A DNA stretch of 64,000 bases from Zoroaster sp. YZ-2022 (GCA_029582265.1 CM055816.1:36578220-36642219); one strand, 5' to 3'; shown: positions 47,036 to 59,350, numbered from the stretch's first letter. Numbers and translations: made by a program. Notes: generated from the letters alone by a model not told the origin.

Positions 47036-50000
47036 AACACCCCCTGGGACGACCACATAGTACAGTATAGTCATGCTCCACCTTTAGGGCGACCACATAG
47101 AAACAAGGTAGTATAAAAACACACCATGGGACGACCACATAGTACATACAGTATAGTCATGCTCCACCTTTAGGGCGACCACATAGAAACAAGGTAGTAT
47201 AAAAACCCACCATGGGACGACCACATACATGTAGTACAGTATAGTCATGCTCCACCTTTAGGGCGACCACATAGAAACAAGGTAGTACAAAATAACACCA
47301 TGGGACGACCACATAGTACAGTATAGTCATGCTCCACCTTTAGGGCGACCACATAGAAACAAGGTAGTAAAAAACACGCCATGGGACGACCACATACATG
47401 TAGTACAGTATAGTCATGCTCCACCTTTAGGGCGACCACATAGAAACAAGGTAGTAAAAAACACCCCCTGGGACGACCACATAGTACAGTATAGTCATGC
47501 TCCACCTTTAGGGCGACCACATAGAAACAAGGTAGTAAAAAACACCCCCTGGGACGACCACATAGTACAGTATAGTCATGCTCCACCTTTAGGGCGACCA
47601 CATAGAAACAAGGTAGTATAAAAACACCCCCTGGGACGACCACATAGTACAGTATAGTCATGCTCCACCTTTAGGGCGACCACATAGAAACAAGGTAGTA
47701 TAAAAACACACCATGGGACGACCACATAGTACAGTATAGTCATGCTCCACCTTTAGGGCGACCACATAGAAACAAGGTAGTAAAAAAAAAAACATGGGAC
47801 GACCACATACATGTAGTACAGTATAGTCATGCTCCACCTTTAGGGCGACCGCATAGAAACAAGGTAGTAAAAAACACACCATGGGACGACCACATACATG
47901 TAGTACAGTATAGTCATGCTCCACCTTTAGGACGACCACATAGAAACAAGGTAGTAAAAAACACCATGGGACGACCACATAGTAGAGTATAGTCATGCTC
48001 CACCTTTAGGGCGACCACATAGAAACAAGGTAGTAAAAAACACCCCCTGAGACGACCACATAGTACAGTATAGTCATGCTCCACCTTTAGGGCGACCACA
48101 TAGAAACAAGGTAGTAAAAAACACACCATGGGACGACCACATACATGTAGTACAGTATAGTCATGCTCCACCTTTAGGACGACCACATAGAAACAAGGTA
48201 GTACAAAATAACACCATGGGACGACCACATAGTAGAGTATAGTCATGCTCCACCTTTAGGGCGACCACATAGAAACAAGGTAGTAAAAAACACCCCCTGA
48301 GACGACCACATAGTACAGTATAGTCATGCTCCACCTTTAGGGCGACCACATAGAAACAAGGTAGTAAAAAACACCCCATGGGACGACCACATAGTACAGT
48401 ATAGTCATGCTCCACCTTTAGGGCGACCACATAGAAACAAGGTAGTATAAAACACACCATGGGACGACCACATACATGTAGTACAGTATAGTCATGCTCC
48501 ACCTTTAGGGCGACCACATAGAAACAAGGTAGTATAAAACACACCATGGGACGACCACATACATGTAGTACAGTATAGTCATGCTCCACCTTTAGGGCGA
48601 CCACATAGAAACAAGGTAGTATCAAGTAAAAACACCCCATGGGACGACCACATAGTACAGTATAGTCATGCTCCACCTTTAGGGCGACCACATAGAAACA
48701 AGGTAGTATAAAAACACACCATGGGACGACCACATAGTACAGTATAGTCATGCTCCACCTTTAGGGCGACCACATAGAAACAAGGTAGTAAAAAAAAAAA
48801 CATGGGACGACCACATACATGTAGTACAGTATAGTCATGCTCCACCTTTAGGGCGACCGCATAGAAACAAGGTAGTAAAAAACACACCATGGGACGACCA
48901 CATACATGTAGTACAGTATAGTCATGCTCCACCTTTAGGACGACCACATAGAAACAAGGTAGTACAAAATAACACCATGGGACGACCACATAGTAGAGTA
49001 TAGTCATGCTCCACCTTTAGGGCGACCACATAGAAACAAGGTAGTAAAAAACACCCCCTGAGACGACCACATAGTACAGTATAGTCATGCTCCACCTTTA
49101 GGGCGACCACATAGAAACAAGGTAGTAAAAAACACACCATGGGACGACCACATACATGTAGTACAGTATAGTCATGCTCCACCTTTAGGACGACCACATA
49201 GAAACAAGGTAGTACAAAATAACACCATGGGACGACCACATAGTACAGTATAGTCATGCTCCACCTTTAGGGCGACCACATAGAAACAAGGTAGTAAAAA
49301 AAAAACCATGGGACGACCACATAGTACAGTATAGTCATGCTCCACCTTTAGGGCGACCACATAGAAACAAGGTAGTATAAAAACACCCCATGGGACGACC
49401 ACATACATGTAGTACAGTATAGTCATGCTCCACCTTTAGGGCGACCACATAGAAACAAGGTAGTATAAAAACACCCCATGGGACGACCACATACATGTAG
49501 TACAGTATAGTCATGCTCCACCTTTAGGGCGACCACATAGAAACAAGGTAGTATAAAACACACCATGGGACGACCACATACATGTAGTACAGTATAGTCA
49601 TGCTCCACCTTTAGGGCGACCACATAGAAACAAGGTAGTATCAAGTAAAAACACCCCATGGGACGACCACATAGTACAGTATAGTCATGCTCCACCTTTA
49701 GGGCGACCACATAGAAACAAGGTAGTAAAAAACACCCCATGGGACGACCACATAGTACAGTATAGTCATGCTCCACCTTTAGGGCGACCACATAGAAACA
49801 AGGTAGTAAAAAAAAAACATGGGACGACCACATAGTACAGTATAGTCATGCACCACCTTTAGGGCGACCACATAGAAACAAGGTAGTAAAAAAAAAACAT
49901 GGGACGACCACATAGTACAGTATAGTCATGCTCCACCTTTAGGGCGACCACATAGAAACAAGATAGTAAAAAACACCATGGGACGACCACATAGTACAGT

Positions 50001-50186
50001 ATAGTCATGCACCACCTTTAGGGCGACCACATAGAAACAAGGTAGTATAAAACACACCATGGGACGACCACATACATGTAGTACAGTATAGTCATGCTCC
50101 ACCTTTAGAGCGACCACATAGAAACAAGATAGTAAAAAACACCATGGGACGACCACATACATGTAGTACAGTATAGTCATGCTCCA
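47036..50186 (+). repeat. Minisatellite, 80-87 bp unit, ~38 copies
   Basis: Each unit has two related halves, GGGACGACCACATAGTACAG and GGGCGACCACATAGAAACAA, with TATAGTCATGCTCCACC between and GGTAGTAAAAAACACC after. An optional ATACATGTAG insertion gives the longer units. Variant units recur about 1.0 kb apart: GACCGCATAG near 47848 and 48856, ATCAAGTAAAAAC near 48621 and 49640. That shows a higher-order period of roughly 12 units. The - strand frames of up to 196 codons crossing it come from the repeat and are not genes. Confidence 0.95.
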
Positions 50187-50316
50187 TGGTATAGTACATT
50201 GGTTTCTACGAGTATAGCGCGTTGCGTTCGCACGGCTTTCTAATAAAAATAAGACTTATCATGTTACTCGCTCTAAACCAATCACAAGTAAGAATCTAAG
50301 TATGGGGTGTTATAAA
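50187..50316 (+). repeat. Array-flanking module, copy 1
   Basis: TATAGTACATTGGTTTCTAC through AATCTAAGTATGGGGTGTT. A diverged direct copy is at 52148-52254. It sits where the minisatellite changes orientation. No gene. Confidence 0.7.
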
Positions 50317-50352
50317 CTGTACTATGTGGTCGTCCCATTGGGTGTTTATATA

Positions 50353-51854
50353 CTACTGGAATAAAGTAACTGTGCATCATTTGAAGTTATGCTATTTTTT
50401 AATGAAAAAAGATAATACAATGATTTGTGGTGTTCTGTTAAATCACTGTTTAACTGTTAACAGGATAATCTCGAAATCTGTATGCTTGGACACTAGGCTT
50501 CGTGACACGTCCTTGAAGAGATGTGGTGTCAAAAGTCAGTTCACAAACTCAGTATCGTGTGTGTCCACCATTGGCGTTGATGCAGGCTTGACAACGACGA
50601 CGCATAGACGACACTAAGCGATTGAAGAAAGCTTGGGGAATGTTGTTCCATGTCTGAACCAACGCTTGTCCCAATTCAGCTAACGTCAATGGCTGATTCT
50701 GGGCTTGACGTAAACGTCGCTCCATTTCATCCCAAGCGTGCTCGATAGGGGACAGGTCCGGAGAAACAGCTGGCCAGGGGAGTACCGGAATGTTCTGCTG
50801 TCTCAGGAAATCTGTCACAACACGAGCGACATGTGGACGGGCATTATCTTGCTGAAGCGTGATGTTACGTCCTTGTCTTTGAATGAACGCTTGCACATGA
50901 GGCCCAATGATCTCGTCCCTGTATCTCAGACCTGTCAGATTGCCATTGACAATGACAAGTTGTGTCCGCCCATGAGATGTGATGCCTCCCCATACCATAA
51001 CGCTGCCGCCACTAAACGGTCGACGTTGAACAACGCACGCGTCGGCATACCGTTCACCTGGACGTCTGTACACCTGCCCTGCCATCTGAGCCGTCCAGAT
51101 GAAATCTCGACTCGTCAGTGAACAGAACACCATCCCAATCTTGTCTCCTGTACCGTAGATGCTGTCTGCACCAGGCAAGACGTGCCTGTCGGTGACGTTG
51201 GAGCAAAACTGGACGTATTGCAGGCCGTCTGGGCCGGATGTTGTGCTCCCTCAGTCGGTTCCGTACAGTCCTGGAACTGATACGACGTAAGCCAGGAATG
51301 GTTCGAGCAGTCAAACTGGCAGTCTGGAATCGATTCCTTAGATGGGTCAGCCGAATATGGTTGTCTTGCTGACGTGACGTCACGCGTGGACGGCCGGTCC
51401 GAGGCAAATCTCGCGTGTTCGCATTCTGTTGAAAACGTCTCCATAGCGATGATATTGTGTTTCGATGGACACCAAAATGTCTTGCCACTTCATTTTGGCC
51501 CATTCCAGCCTCCAGCATACCCACGGCGCGGAGACGCTGATTTTCTGTAAGCCGGGGCATGACGTACGCACAGTTTAGGTTCAAATGAACGTGTTTTTCA
51601 AAACCTTTAGAGGCTAGAGAATAATCAACCATTGTTCAATTTTCAAAATCAGGTGTGTGACCTTCATGTGTCCAACATCATGCAAAACGTGAGTAAGTTC
51701 ATTGTGCACAAAGTGCACGTGCCACGCGCGATACGTGACATCAAATTTAATGCAAAATGCTTTGCTGAATGTTTATTTACGGTTATGTTTAACTTTTCAA
51801 ACATCTTTTACTTTATGAAATTTTATGTAATGCACAGTTACTTTTTTCCGTTAG
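50353..51854 (-). mobile_element. Tc1-family DNA transposon (1.5 kb)
   Basis: Inverted termini CTACTGGAATAAAGTAACTG and CTAACGGAAAAAAGTAACTG (share GTAACTGTGCAT) are flanked by TA at 50351-50352 and 51855-51856. Close to an empty site: the neighbouring unit at about 52020 reads GTTTATACTTTATACTACC (the left flank here has one extra TA). It encodes a transposase on the - strand with one frameshift, so it is probably inactive. Confidence 0.95.
50549..51560 (-). pseudogene. Tc1 transposase, single frameshift
   Basis: The start at 51560 (MPRLTENQRLRAVGMLEAG) gives an N-terminal paired-type helix-turn-helix (NEVARHFGVHRNTISSLWRR) and a GRPR motif. Then comes FTDESRFH with the first catalytic Asp. 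Near 51075 one base appears to be lost. The downstream frame continues VYRRPGERY, GGSVMVWGGI, QQDNARPHVA (second Asp) and SPDLSPIEHAWDE (Glu), 34 residues apart, i.e. DD34E. The C-terminus is INANGGHTRY. Total length is about 337 residues, normal for Tc1. The enzyme would cut and rejoin the element at TA. Confidence 0.95.
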
Positions 51855-52147
51855 TACTTTATACTACCTCATTTCTATGTGGTCGCCCTAAAGGTGGAGC
51901 ATGACTATACTGTCCCTACTGTGGTCGTTCCATCGGTTTTTTTTTTACTACATTGTTTCTATGTGGTCGCCCTAAAGGTGGGGGCATGACTATACTGTAC
52001 TATGTGGTCGTCTCATGGGGTGTTTATACTTTATACTACCTCATTTCTATGTGGTCGCCCTAAAGGTGGAGCATGACTATACTGTACTATGTGGTCGTCG
52101 TATGGGGTGTTTTTTACTACCTTGTTTCTATGTGGTCGCCCTAAAGG

Positions 52148-52300
52148 TAGGCATAGTACATTGGTTGCTATGGGTATAGTGCGTCCTAGTAAAAATAAGA
52201 CATATCATGTGACGCGCTCTTAACCAATCACAAGGCAGAATCTAAGTATGGGGTATCAAGCCATGCCCCACTTTCAGGGCGACCACATAGAAACAAGGTA
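52148..52300 (+). repeat. Array-flanking module, copy 2, plus a last unit
   Basis: CATAGTACATTGGTTGCTAT through CTAAGTATGGGGTATC matches 50187-50316 with a deletion. A diverged unit (ATGCCCCACTTTCAGGGCGA) then ends the minisatellite region. Confidence 0.7.
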
Positions 52301-52354
52301 GGCCTACTCTAAAAACATATCACGCACTCCCCATGGCCATGTAGTAGTCCCAAT

Positions 52355-52440
52355 TGTTACTTCACCCCCCCCCCCCCCTCTTCCCCTCTTCCCCCCACCA
52401 ACACCAACACACCCACCCACACACACTGCATTCGTTGTGT
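52355..52440. repeat. C-rich / CA-rich low-complexity tract
   Basis: A run of 14 C, CCCCTCTTCCCC repeats and (CA)n-like sequence. Simple sequence, no gene. Confidence 0.9.
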
Positions 52441-52705
52441 GGACTAGCAACCCTACAGACTCTGCACATACATTGTGTGGACAAATTTCGGTTCTGATTA
52501 ACCTTACATTAGTGATTTGGACCTGTGTGTAGATCTCATTAGTACATTCACTGTGTGGACGAGCAACCTGTGAGATTCTGCACATAGAATGTGTGGACAA
52601 TGTGGGTCTTGGATAACCTTACATTAGTGGTGTGGACCTGTGTGTACATCTCATTATTACATTCACTGTGTGGACTAGCATTTGAGCAACCTGCGAGTTC
52701 AATCT
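52431..52705. repeat. Tandem repeat, ~116 bp unit, 2.3 copies
   Basis: TGTGTGGACTAGCAACC, TGTGTGGACGAGCAACC and TGTGTGGACTAGCATTTG mark starts near 52436, 52552 and 52667. Each unit also has CTGCACATA, GATTAACCTTACATTAGTG or similar and GGACCTGTGTGTA. The last copy is partial. No coding function seen. Confidence 0.8.
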
Positions 52706-52947
52706 TACCAGGCCAAGGGGGTTGGGGTAAAATGCAATGTCCAGCTGGCCCGTGGAAAGTAGGAATGTGAATCCTGCCACATCGATCATTTGTTAATATT
52801 TGTTTTCAGAAGAATTCGAGAAATAATTTACCAGCATTAATACACACACTGCTTACCAACATATGCCATGAAAGTGAAATGGCCTCTCAAGTTTAATGCA
52901 TTCTAACACGCAACAAGTTGCACAAAAAAAACATCTCAAGTGATGTT

Positions 52948-53447
52948 NNNNNNNNNNNNNNNNNNNNNNNNNNNNNNNNNNNNNNNNNNNNNNNNNNNNN
53001 NNNNNNNNNNNNNNNNNNNNNNNNNNNNNNNNNNNNNNNNNNNNNNNNNNNNNNNNNNNNNNNNNNNNNNNNNNNNNNNNNNNNNNNNNNNNNNNNNNNN
53101 NNNNNNNNNNNNNNNNNNNNNNNNNNNNNNNNNNNNNNNNNNNNNNNNNNNNNNNNNNNNNNNNNNNNNNNNNNNNNNNNNNNNNNNNNNNNNNNNNNNN
53201 NNNNNNNNNNNNNNNNNNNNNNNNNNNNNNNNNNNNNNNNNNNNNNNNNNNNNNNNNNNNNNNNNNNNNNNNNNNNNNNNNNNNNNNNNNNNNNNNNNNN
53301 NNNNNNNNNNNNNNNNNNNNNNNNNNNNNNNNNNNNNNNNNNNNNNNNNNNNNNNNNNNNNNNNNNNNNNNNNNNNNNNNNNNNNNNNNNNNNNNNNNNN
53401 NNNNNNNNNNNNNNNNNNNNNNNNNNNNNNNNNNNNNNNNNNNNNNN
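52948..53447. other. Assembly gap (500 N)
   Basis: Exactly 500 unknown bases. The flanking sequences are not obviously related to each other. Confidence 1.
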
Positions 53448-54666
53448 ATTCTTCTTTGAAAGGTGTAAGCAACAGCAAATGGTTATCAAGCTAAAGCTCT
53501 AGGTCAAGCAATTGCTGAAAATGTATAACAATAACCTCTCTTCGACTAGCACCTGTTGTTTGGCTGGGTTAGAAATTGCAACGTTATGGGTATAACAATG
53601 ATGGGAGGTCAGTTCCGTTAGCCTAGTAGTTGTATATGAGGCATGTAAATAGTAGTCATGCGAACATCACTGCAACATGGTGATGCTGGCCGAAGATTTG
53701 GGGAAGTGGTACAAATAGTGAGCAATCTTGAACGAACTGGTTCGTTAGTATAAACCGTGAGTACACTGTTCTAATCGAGAAAAGCCAGTTGCCGGGGGGC
53801 AAAAGACATGAAGGCAAATGCACTTAAAAGCACAAATGTCGTCAATTGCTACCAACACTGGTAAAGCCATGGATGGAGAAGCAAATTTTTGAAAAGATAG
53901 CAAACATGAAAGGTCAAGGTGAAGAAGAAAACAGATGGAATGCAAACAGGAAATAGGAAGATTGTTTTGGTTCCATGGGAATGCAAGATCTGTACAACAT
54001 CTTCAAAAGGGGATGAAAACCGAATATTTGCACGAAGATGCCGATGCGCCATTTCTGCTGGTTGGCTCAAACCGCAAGTACTTCGACTGCTGCTAGCCAC
54101 TCCAAACTTTCTTTCAAAAATTGGAACCGAAAATAATTTCCGGTATCTGGTAGGATTGACTTCATCACGATTTAGTCTTTCATTGTACACCTTTTCATGT
54201 TCCCTTACATGCATAAACTCCCGGCCATGATGGCAGGAGTAAATGCAACATGCAAGTGCGTTAGCAAATGCGTAAGCTCCTATTGAGGATCTTCGTCAAA
54301 ACACTAGCAAGTGCTACAAGTCATTAGTAAAAGGTCTGGTTTATTTATATGCTTCCCAAGAAAGTGTTAGTCTCGTAGTAATTGCTTAAAAACATAGCAG
54401 TTGCTTTTTGTTAACTACTGGAAGCAATTACTTGCAAGTAAATTGCTCACTTTTATTCATGAAGATTTAAGAAAATTACTAGTAAAAGCAATTGCTACTT
54501 TTTATTAATTCGGCCCATTGTAAGGACAGGGTAGGATTATGTTTAAGTGGACAAAGGAGGGACAATATTTAAATCAGAAAACATCTTTTAAGGGATGTTT
54601 CATAAACCATAATCAACTTAAAACCAAGTACTTTTACATGTAACTCTGTGATCATTTATTTTGTAG
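53448..54666. other. Anonymous sequence without recognisable gene
   Basis: Overlapping frames on both strands near 53850-54230 (103 and 121 codons) have some GC content, but no domain, no start context and no splice pattern that I can defend. The stretch 54230-54600 has repeated TAGTAATTGCTT-like words and is AT-rich. Confidence 0.5.
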
Positions 54667-54881
54667 ATTAATAATAATTTATATGGATTTTCAAAGTGAG
54701 CCATTGTATACAATAACCCATATAACAGTCCCAACTGGAATCTTTGGTAACCGCAAGCACCGTTTCTTCAGAGGGTTAACTGCCGACTTGTCCCTAATAG
54801 CTGGTGGGCCAAAGTCGAAGAGTTTCCTTTACTCTGCCACAGATGTCACAGACAAAATTAAATCCAAAGAAATACCATACA
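54667..54881 (+). pseudogene. Possible isolated exon (unidentified)
   Basis: After TTATTTTGTAG a frame stays open for 71 codons, including EPLYTITHITVPTGIFGN, RKHRFFRGLTADLSLIAGG and PKSKSFLYSATDV, to a GTAAGT donor at 54882. The composition is protein-like and not repetitive. The donor coincides with the start of the hammerhead-like repeat, so it may instead mark an insertion into the exon. I do not recognise the family. Confidence 0.4.
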
Positions 54882-55110
54882 GTAAGTAAGAGTAATTGGC
54901 GGTGACACCATGTGAAATGCTCCAATTTAATCTTCATTCTCCTGAGGACGATCAGAGCATGCTGGATCGAAAACGTCGAGTTAAAATCTTCAGTTTTTCA
55001 GTACAACCTAGTACTACTCAATTGAGCATTTCACATGGTGTCACCACTGCACCATTACTTTACTTATCCTCCTCAACCATGCAAACCTACAAGTTCTACC
55101 TAAATACCCA
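54882..55110 (+). repeat. Short repeat with hammerhead-like core, copy 3
   Basis: GGTGACACCATGTGAAATGC and GCATTTCACATGGTGTCACC flank the best-preserved core. CTC-CTGAGGAC is followed by a stem GATCAG/CTG(G)ATC, then GAAAACGTC and GAG, and the CTC and GAG could pair as stem I. The order matches a minimal hammerhead (CTGANGA, stem II, GAAA, short stem III, GTC). Homology with the other copies extends to about CTACAAGTTC near 55090. Confidence 0.5.
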
Positions 55111-55324
55111 TACAATGACTGTAGTTCACAATGCCATCTCACAAAATTTCGAGATGGTATGATTGGAACGAGGGCCACCCAATAACAAATGGCGGTATCG
55201 GTCTCCAACCACATTAATCATTATTTCTTTAAGACTTTCTCCAGCCACGAATATCGTGTTTCACTCTTTTAGTAAAAGCCAAATACTGGGCAATAAACAA
55301 AATAATACAAAATTTTGGCCTCAC

Positions 55325-55410
55325 CAGCATCATGTATTCTAATTTTCCCAAGTCCCCGTATTCTGGCATAATCTTTATCTCCGAGAACAGCATTTGCTTC
55401 AGTTTGTAAC
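55325..55410 (-). pseudogene. Possible isolated exon on the - strand (unidentified)
   Basis: On the - strand, CACCATGCAG precedes 86 bases encoding LQTEANAVLGDKDYARIRG and LGKIRIHDAG, then a GCTG|GTGAGG donor. The segment starts and ends in matching phase. Short and of unknown family, so the call is tentative. Confidence 0.3.
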
Positions 55411-55719
55411 CTGCATGGTGAAAATGTCAGAACTGAATACATGAATGGCCATGCTACGTATGAAACGATTGTGGCTTTTACGGGGTGAGAAGGAACATTG
55501 GTGGTAAAGGACGTTGACATACAGGGTTAAGTCAAAAGGGCGGAACACAGCAAAAGGGTGAATAATATTGTATGTCAATTTTGAAACGGGGACACGCAAA
55601 TATAGGAAGGGGCACCCCTGAAGCACTCTGTATTCGGCAATGATGTCAGGGGATATTTGGTTGGCTGGAAAGGGGGATTGCGGACACAAATGTGGGTATA
55701 TTTGGTAATATTACATGAA

Positions 55720-58700
55720 TGAAGACCTTTAAAAAAAAAACATTTGGGAGATCGTATAGAGCATTTAAATGATATTACATCAACAATTTAGAAAAACATA
55801 TTCCGGATAACATTTATTGTGATCTAGAAAGAGATATTAGGGCTGGACGAAGTCAAAGTAGCTCTCTTCAAATGAAGAAAACAAGTCTCCCTGGGCCTGG
55901 ATGGGCTTACGGTGGAATTTTATCAGATTTATTGGAACACTATCAGTTCTGATATCTTAAAAGTTTATAATCATTGTTTCAAAAAATACGTTTGTGTAAC
56001 ACTATGAATTCTGCTTTAATCAGACTTATTTATAAAAACAGGTAACAGGTGTGAATTGAAAAACTGGCGCCCTATCAGTTTGCTCACTGTTGACTATAAG
56101 ATTTTATCCAAAGTCATTACGAATAGATTAAAACTTGTTATGCCCTCCTTATAGGAGAAGAACAAACTTGCGGGTTGTCGGAAGGAAATCCAAGATAATC
56201 TTATGGTCTTGCGTGATGCTATTGATTATGTTAATTTAGAAAATTTGGAGGCTGCTCTCATTAGTATAGACCAAGATGGCTTTTGATAGAATTAGTTGGA
56301 ATTATATTATGTTTATTGTTATGACGAAAATGGGGATTCCTCCATCTTTGATTAAGTGGGTAAAACTGGTGTATAGTAATCCTAATTGTAATATCATTAT
56401 TAATAATTTAATTGGCTCTCCGGTTAAAGTCTATCGGGGATCAGACAAGGGTGTCTATCTCTATCCCACTCCTTTACTCCATGTGCTGAAAGGCTAGCGA
56501 GTTTGGTTAGAACAGATTGTAACTTTAACGGCATTATTACACCTGAAGGAGAAGGTAGTATTCCGGTTAATACAACGCGCTGATGACACTACATTCTTTG
56601 TCAGTGATAATAATGAATTTGACGTTATTCAGAACATTCTTAATACCTATTGTAAAAAGTAGTGGGTCTAAACTCAATGTTGAAAAGTCCAAAGGTTTGT
56701 GGCTCGGGAAATGGAATAATAGAACTGATAAACCGTGTAACTTTCAGTGGTGTAATAAGCTCAAAATCTTAGGGATTATTGTTGGGAACGATGTCACACC
56801 AATTGATAATTGGGAACCAAGAATAAATAAAATCCGTTGTACTTTAGATAAATGGTCTAAACGTAATTTAAACTAAAATGGAAAGGTTGTTATTGTAAAT
56901 ACTTTGGTTGGGTCAGGTATTAATTACCTGGGCAGTGTTATAGCCTGTCCGGTAGAAGTTATTAAGAAGATGAGTAATATGATTTGGAAATTCTTTTGGG
57001 ATGGTAAGATTGAAAAAATTAAGAGGAGTACAGTCACCGGTCCTTGAGAATTTGGGGGAATGGGTCTTGTTGACGTTAACTGCAAATTAATGAGTCTTAA
57101 ATTGAATTGGTTGGCGCGCTACTCCTCCTCACAAGGGAAATGGAAATTATTTTTTGACTATTGGATTAATAAAGCTAGCGCTACTGACCATTTGGGATGG
57201 TACATTTTTGCCAACGTTAAAAAGTTTCTAAAACTACGCCTTTCTATAGTGATCTTATCCTCGCCTTTGTAATTTTTCGAGTGTCCTAGAAACCAGAAAA
57301 GTTCCTTTTAGGCCTATGGAACAATGTTAGGGTTACAAAAGATAATTCTACTTTTGGTGGCCCCTTGCTTAAATCAGTTGGTTTTCGTAAGATTAAAAGA
57401 TGTTGTTAGACAGGGGAAAAACTAATTTCCTTCCAGGAAACTGCACAATGCTGTGCCATACAGAATATCAATGCTGGTAGAATAGTAGGGCGTCTTAATC
57501 AATATGCTGTTTAAGACGCCCTACTAAGTCTAATTATGTTAATTTGATTCTTAAGAAATTTTTCTGTTCCTAGAGTCCAAACGATTTGGAAAAATATGTT
57601 TCATTTGAGTCATGTTCTTGAATGGTCTTTTGATATGGAAAAGCAGTTATAAAAATTTCTAATGGATCCTGATGATAAACAGTTTCTTTATAAAACATAG
57701 GATCTTACCTACCAAAGATGTTTTATATACAATTGGCACATAGTTAGAGAATTGACCTGTCCCCTTTGTAATATGGAAGAAGAATCTCATGAACATCTCT
57801 TTATTTATTGTACTAGCACTTTAGAGGCCTGGATCTCTGTTGAACATTTGCTCAGAAAATATTCGGGGAACAAACATTTTTATTTGAATGACACTAACAG
57901 AATTCTAGGATATAAATTAAAACCGGTTCAGGCTGTTATCGCAGTTAAAATGCTTAGACAAATTTGGAATTTTCGCTGTAAAAAAGTTTTTGACAATTAT
58001 TCTAGACCTGCGGAAATCGACATCATTACGCAGTTCAGAAAGAGTTTAAAACACTTTATTTTTATGGAAAAGGGCAGAACGAAGTCGAAGTCCTTCGAAT
58101 TATGTTATATTAGAAATAATGCTCTTTGTTACATTAATAACAATGATCTGAAGTTTGATTATTAATGTCCCATTTACACAAGGGGTTGGGTGGCTTTGCC
58201 CTGATTAAATTAGACTTAATTTACTTTTTTATCTGTTTTCGTGACTATATGTCACTCTAAATTGTATATATTAGTGTAATTTATGTGTCGTGGCCGAGCG
58301 GTCTAGCTTACCGGATTCAAGTTCTGGTGTTAGCAACAGAATGTGGGTTCGAATCACGGCCGTGACACTTGTGTCCTTGAGCAAGACACTTAATCATAAT
58401 TGCTTCTCTCCACCCAGGGGTTAAATGGGTACCTGTGAAGGCAGAGTTGGTTTGCTCTATATGCGCTAGAAATGGCAGCAATTGAGCTGTATACTCCCCA
58501 GGGAGCTGAGATGGTTTCAGGAATGATTTATGAGCCTTATGAGCCTTATGAGCAGGGATAATAATATAATGCGCCTTGAGCACCACTTAGTTGGTGGATA
58601 CGTGCGCTATATAAATCTACACATTATTATTATTATTATTATTATTTATTTTATCCAGTTACCTATATGTTAATGCTATTTAATGGCAATTTATTTATGG

Positions 58701-58789
58701 AGTAATTTTGTTATTGTAGATTAGTGTCAGTGTATATGATGATGTGAAATAAAAAGAGTCGTATAACTCCATTCAAGAGGAAAAAAAGA

Positions 58790-58790
<1 letters not shown>
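55720..58790 (+). pseudogene. Tx1/L1-like LINE, ORF2 remnant (reverse transcriptase)
   Basis: 5'-truncated, with no endonuclease seen. Across several frames and stops: NWRPISLLTVDYKILSK (RT), a stretch near 56270 with DRISWNYI, GIPPSLIKWVKLVYSNPN, GSPVKVYRGSDKGV, the catalytic ADDTTFFVSD (56580 on; the aromatic before ADD is lost), LNVEKSKGLWLGKWN. Near 57750 there is a C-terminal CPLCNMEEESHEHLFIYC zinc motif (zf-RVT type) and a stop at 58165. The 3' UTR is split by a SINE and ends in AAATAAAAAGAG and (AAAT)n. Motif order and wording fit the Tx1 group of the L1 clade. It is dead, with many frameshifts and stops. Confidence 0.9.
58284..58648 (+). mobile_element. tRNA-derived SINE
   Basis: A-box-like TGGCCGAGCGG near 58292 and B box GGGTTCGAATCAC near 58349. 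The ends GTGTC..GGCC and GGCC..GACAC pair like an acceptor stem, and the length suggests a tRNA-Leu/Ser type head with long variable arm. The body includes CCTTGAGCAAGACACTTAA, and the tail is GCGCTATATAAATCTAC followed by (ATT)n. Inserted in the 3' UTR of the LINE. Related tails occur in many aquatic animal SINEs. Confidence 0.9.
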
Positions 58791-58957
<167 letters not shown>

Positions 58958-59350
58958 CTTTTTACTTTTTCAGGAAAACTTTATTCAAATTCTTGAAGAG
59001 CATAGTATGTACAGGGATAAAAGAATAATAAATAAATCAGTACAATAATTGAAACATTAACAAGTAAACTTTAGCCAACTACAGTCAATTAATTTATATG
59101 GTAAAAAATTAACTTGACAGAGCAAACAACAGGTATCAGAAAATTAAGCGGGGAAAAGGGAGGACTTAGGAAGGGGAGGAAGGGGAAGGAGGAGGGGCCC
59201 ACTGGCGTCTGGATGTGGGCACCTCGTGCCCACTGTCAGTAGGCCCCTGTTGGGAAAAAGTCAGGCCACCGGGGTGGGCGGTGAAAAGACACCACGTCCC
59301 GCCGAGGAGGGGCGGCGACAACCCGCGCCTCGGTGACCTGGGGAGGGAGG
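58958..59350 (-). mobile_element. - strand retroposon fragment (LINE 3' end)
   Basis: On the - strand it ends TTTGAATAAAGTTTTCCTGA, containing a polyadenylation signal, and then (ATTT)n. This resembles the end of the neighbouring element (TTTGAATAAAATTTTCC near 59400). The upstream part (59160-59350) is GC-rich with short frames rich in Pro, Ser and Arg. Probably a 5'-truncated relative of the element at 59372-61708. Confidence 0.6.

Larger units (their letters stand above)
50317..52147 (-). repeat. Minisatellite units in opposite orientation, split by Tc1
   Basis: CTATGTGGTCGTCCCATTGG and CTATGTGGTCGCCCTAAAGG are the same half-units read on the other strand. About three to four units remain (50317-50352 and 51857-52147), interrupted by the Tc1 element. 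The two flanking modules are in direct orientation. Confidence 0.85.

Noticed and set aside
47245..49833. - strand frames of 110-196 codons (YVVALKVEHDYTVLCGRPM repeats)
   Set aside because: Product of the 80-87 bp minisatellite. The reading frame shifts between units and no start or domain is conserved.
50738..51121. 127-codon + strand frame opposite the Tc1 transposase
   Set aside because: Shadow of the transposase coding sequence on the other strand.
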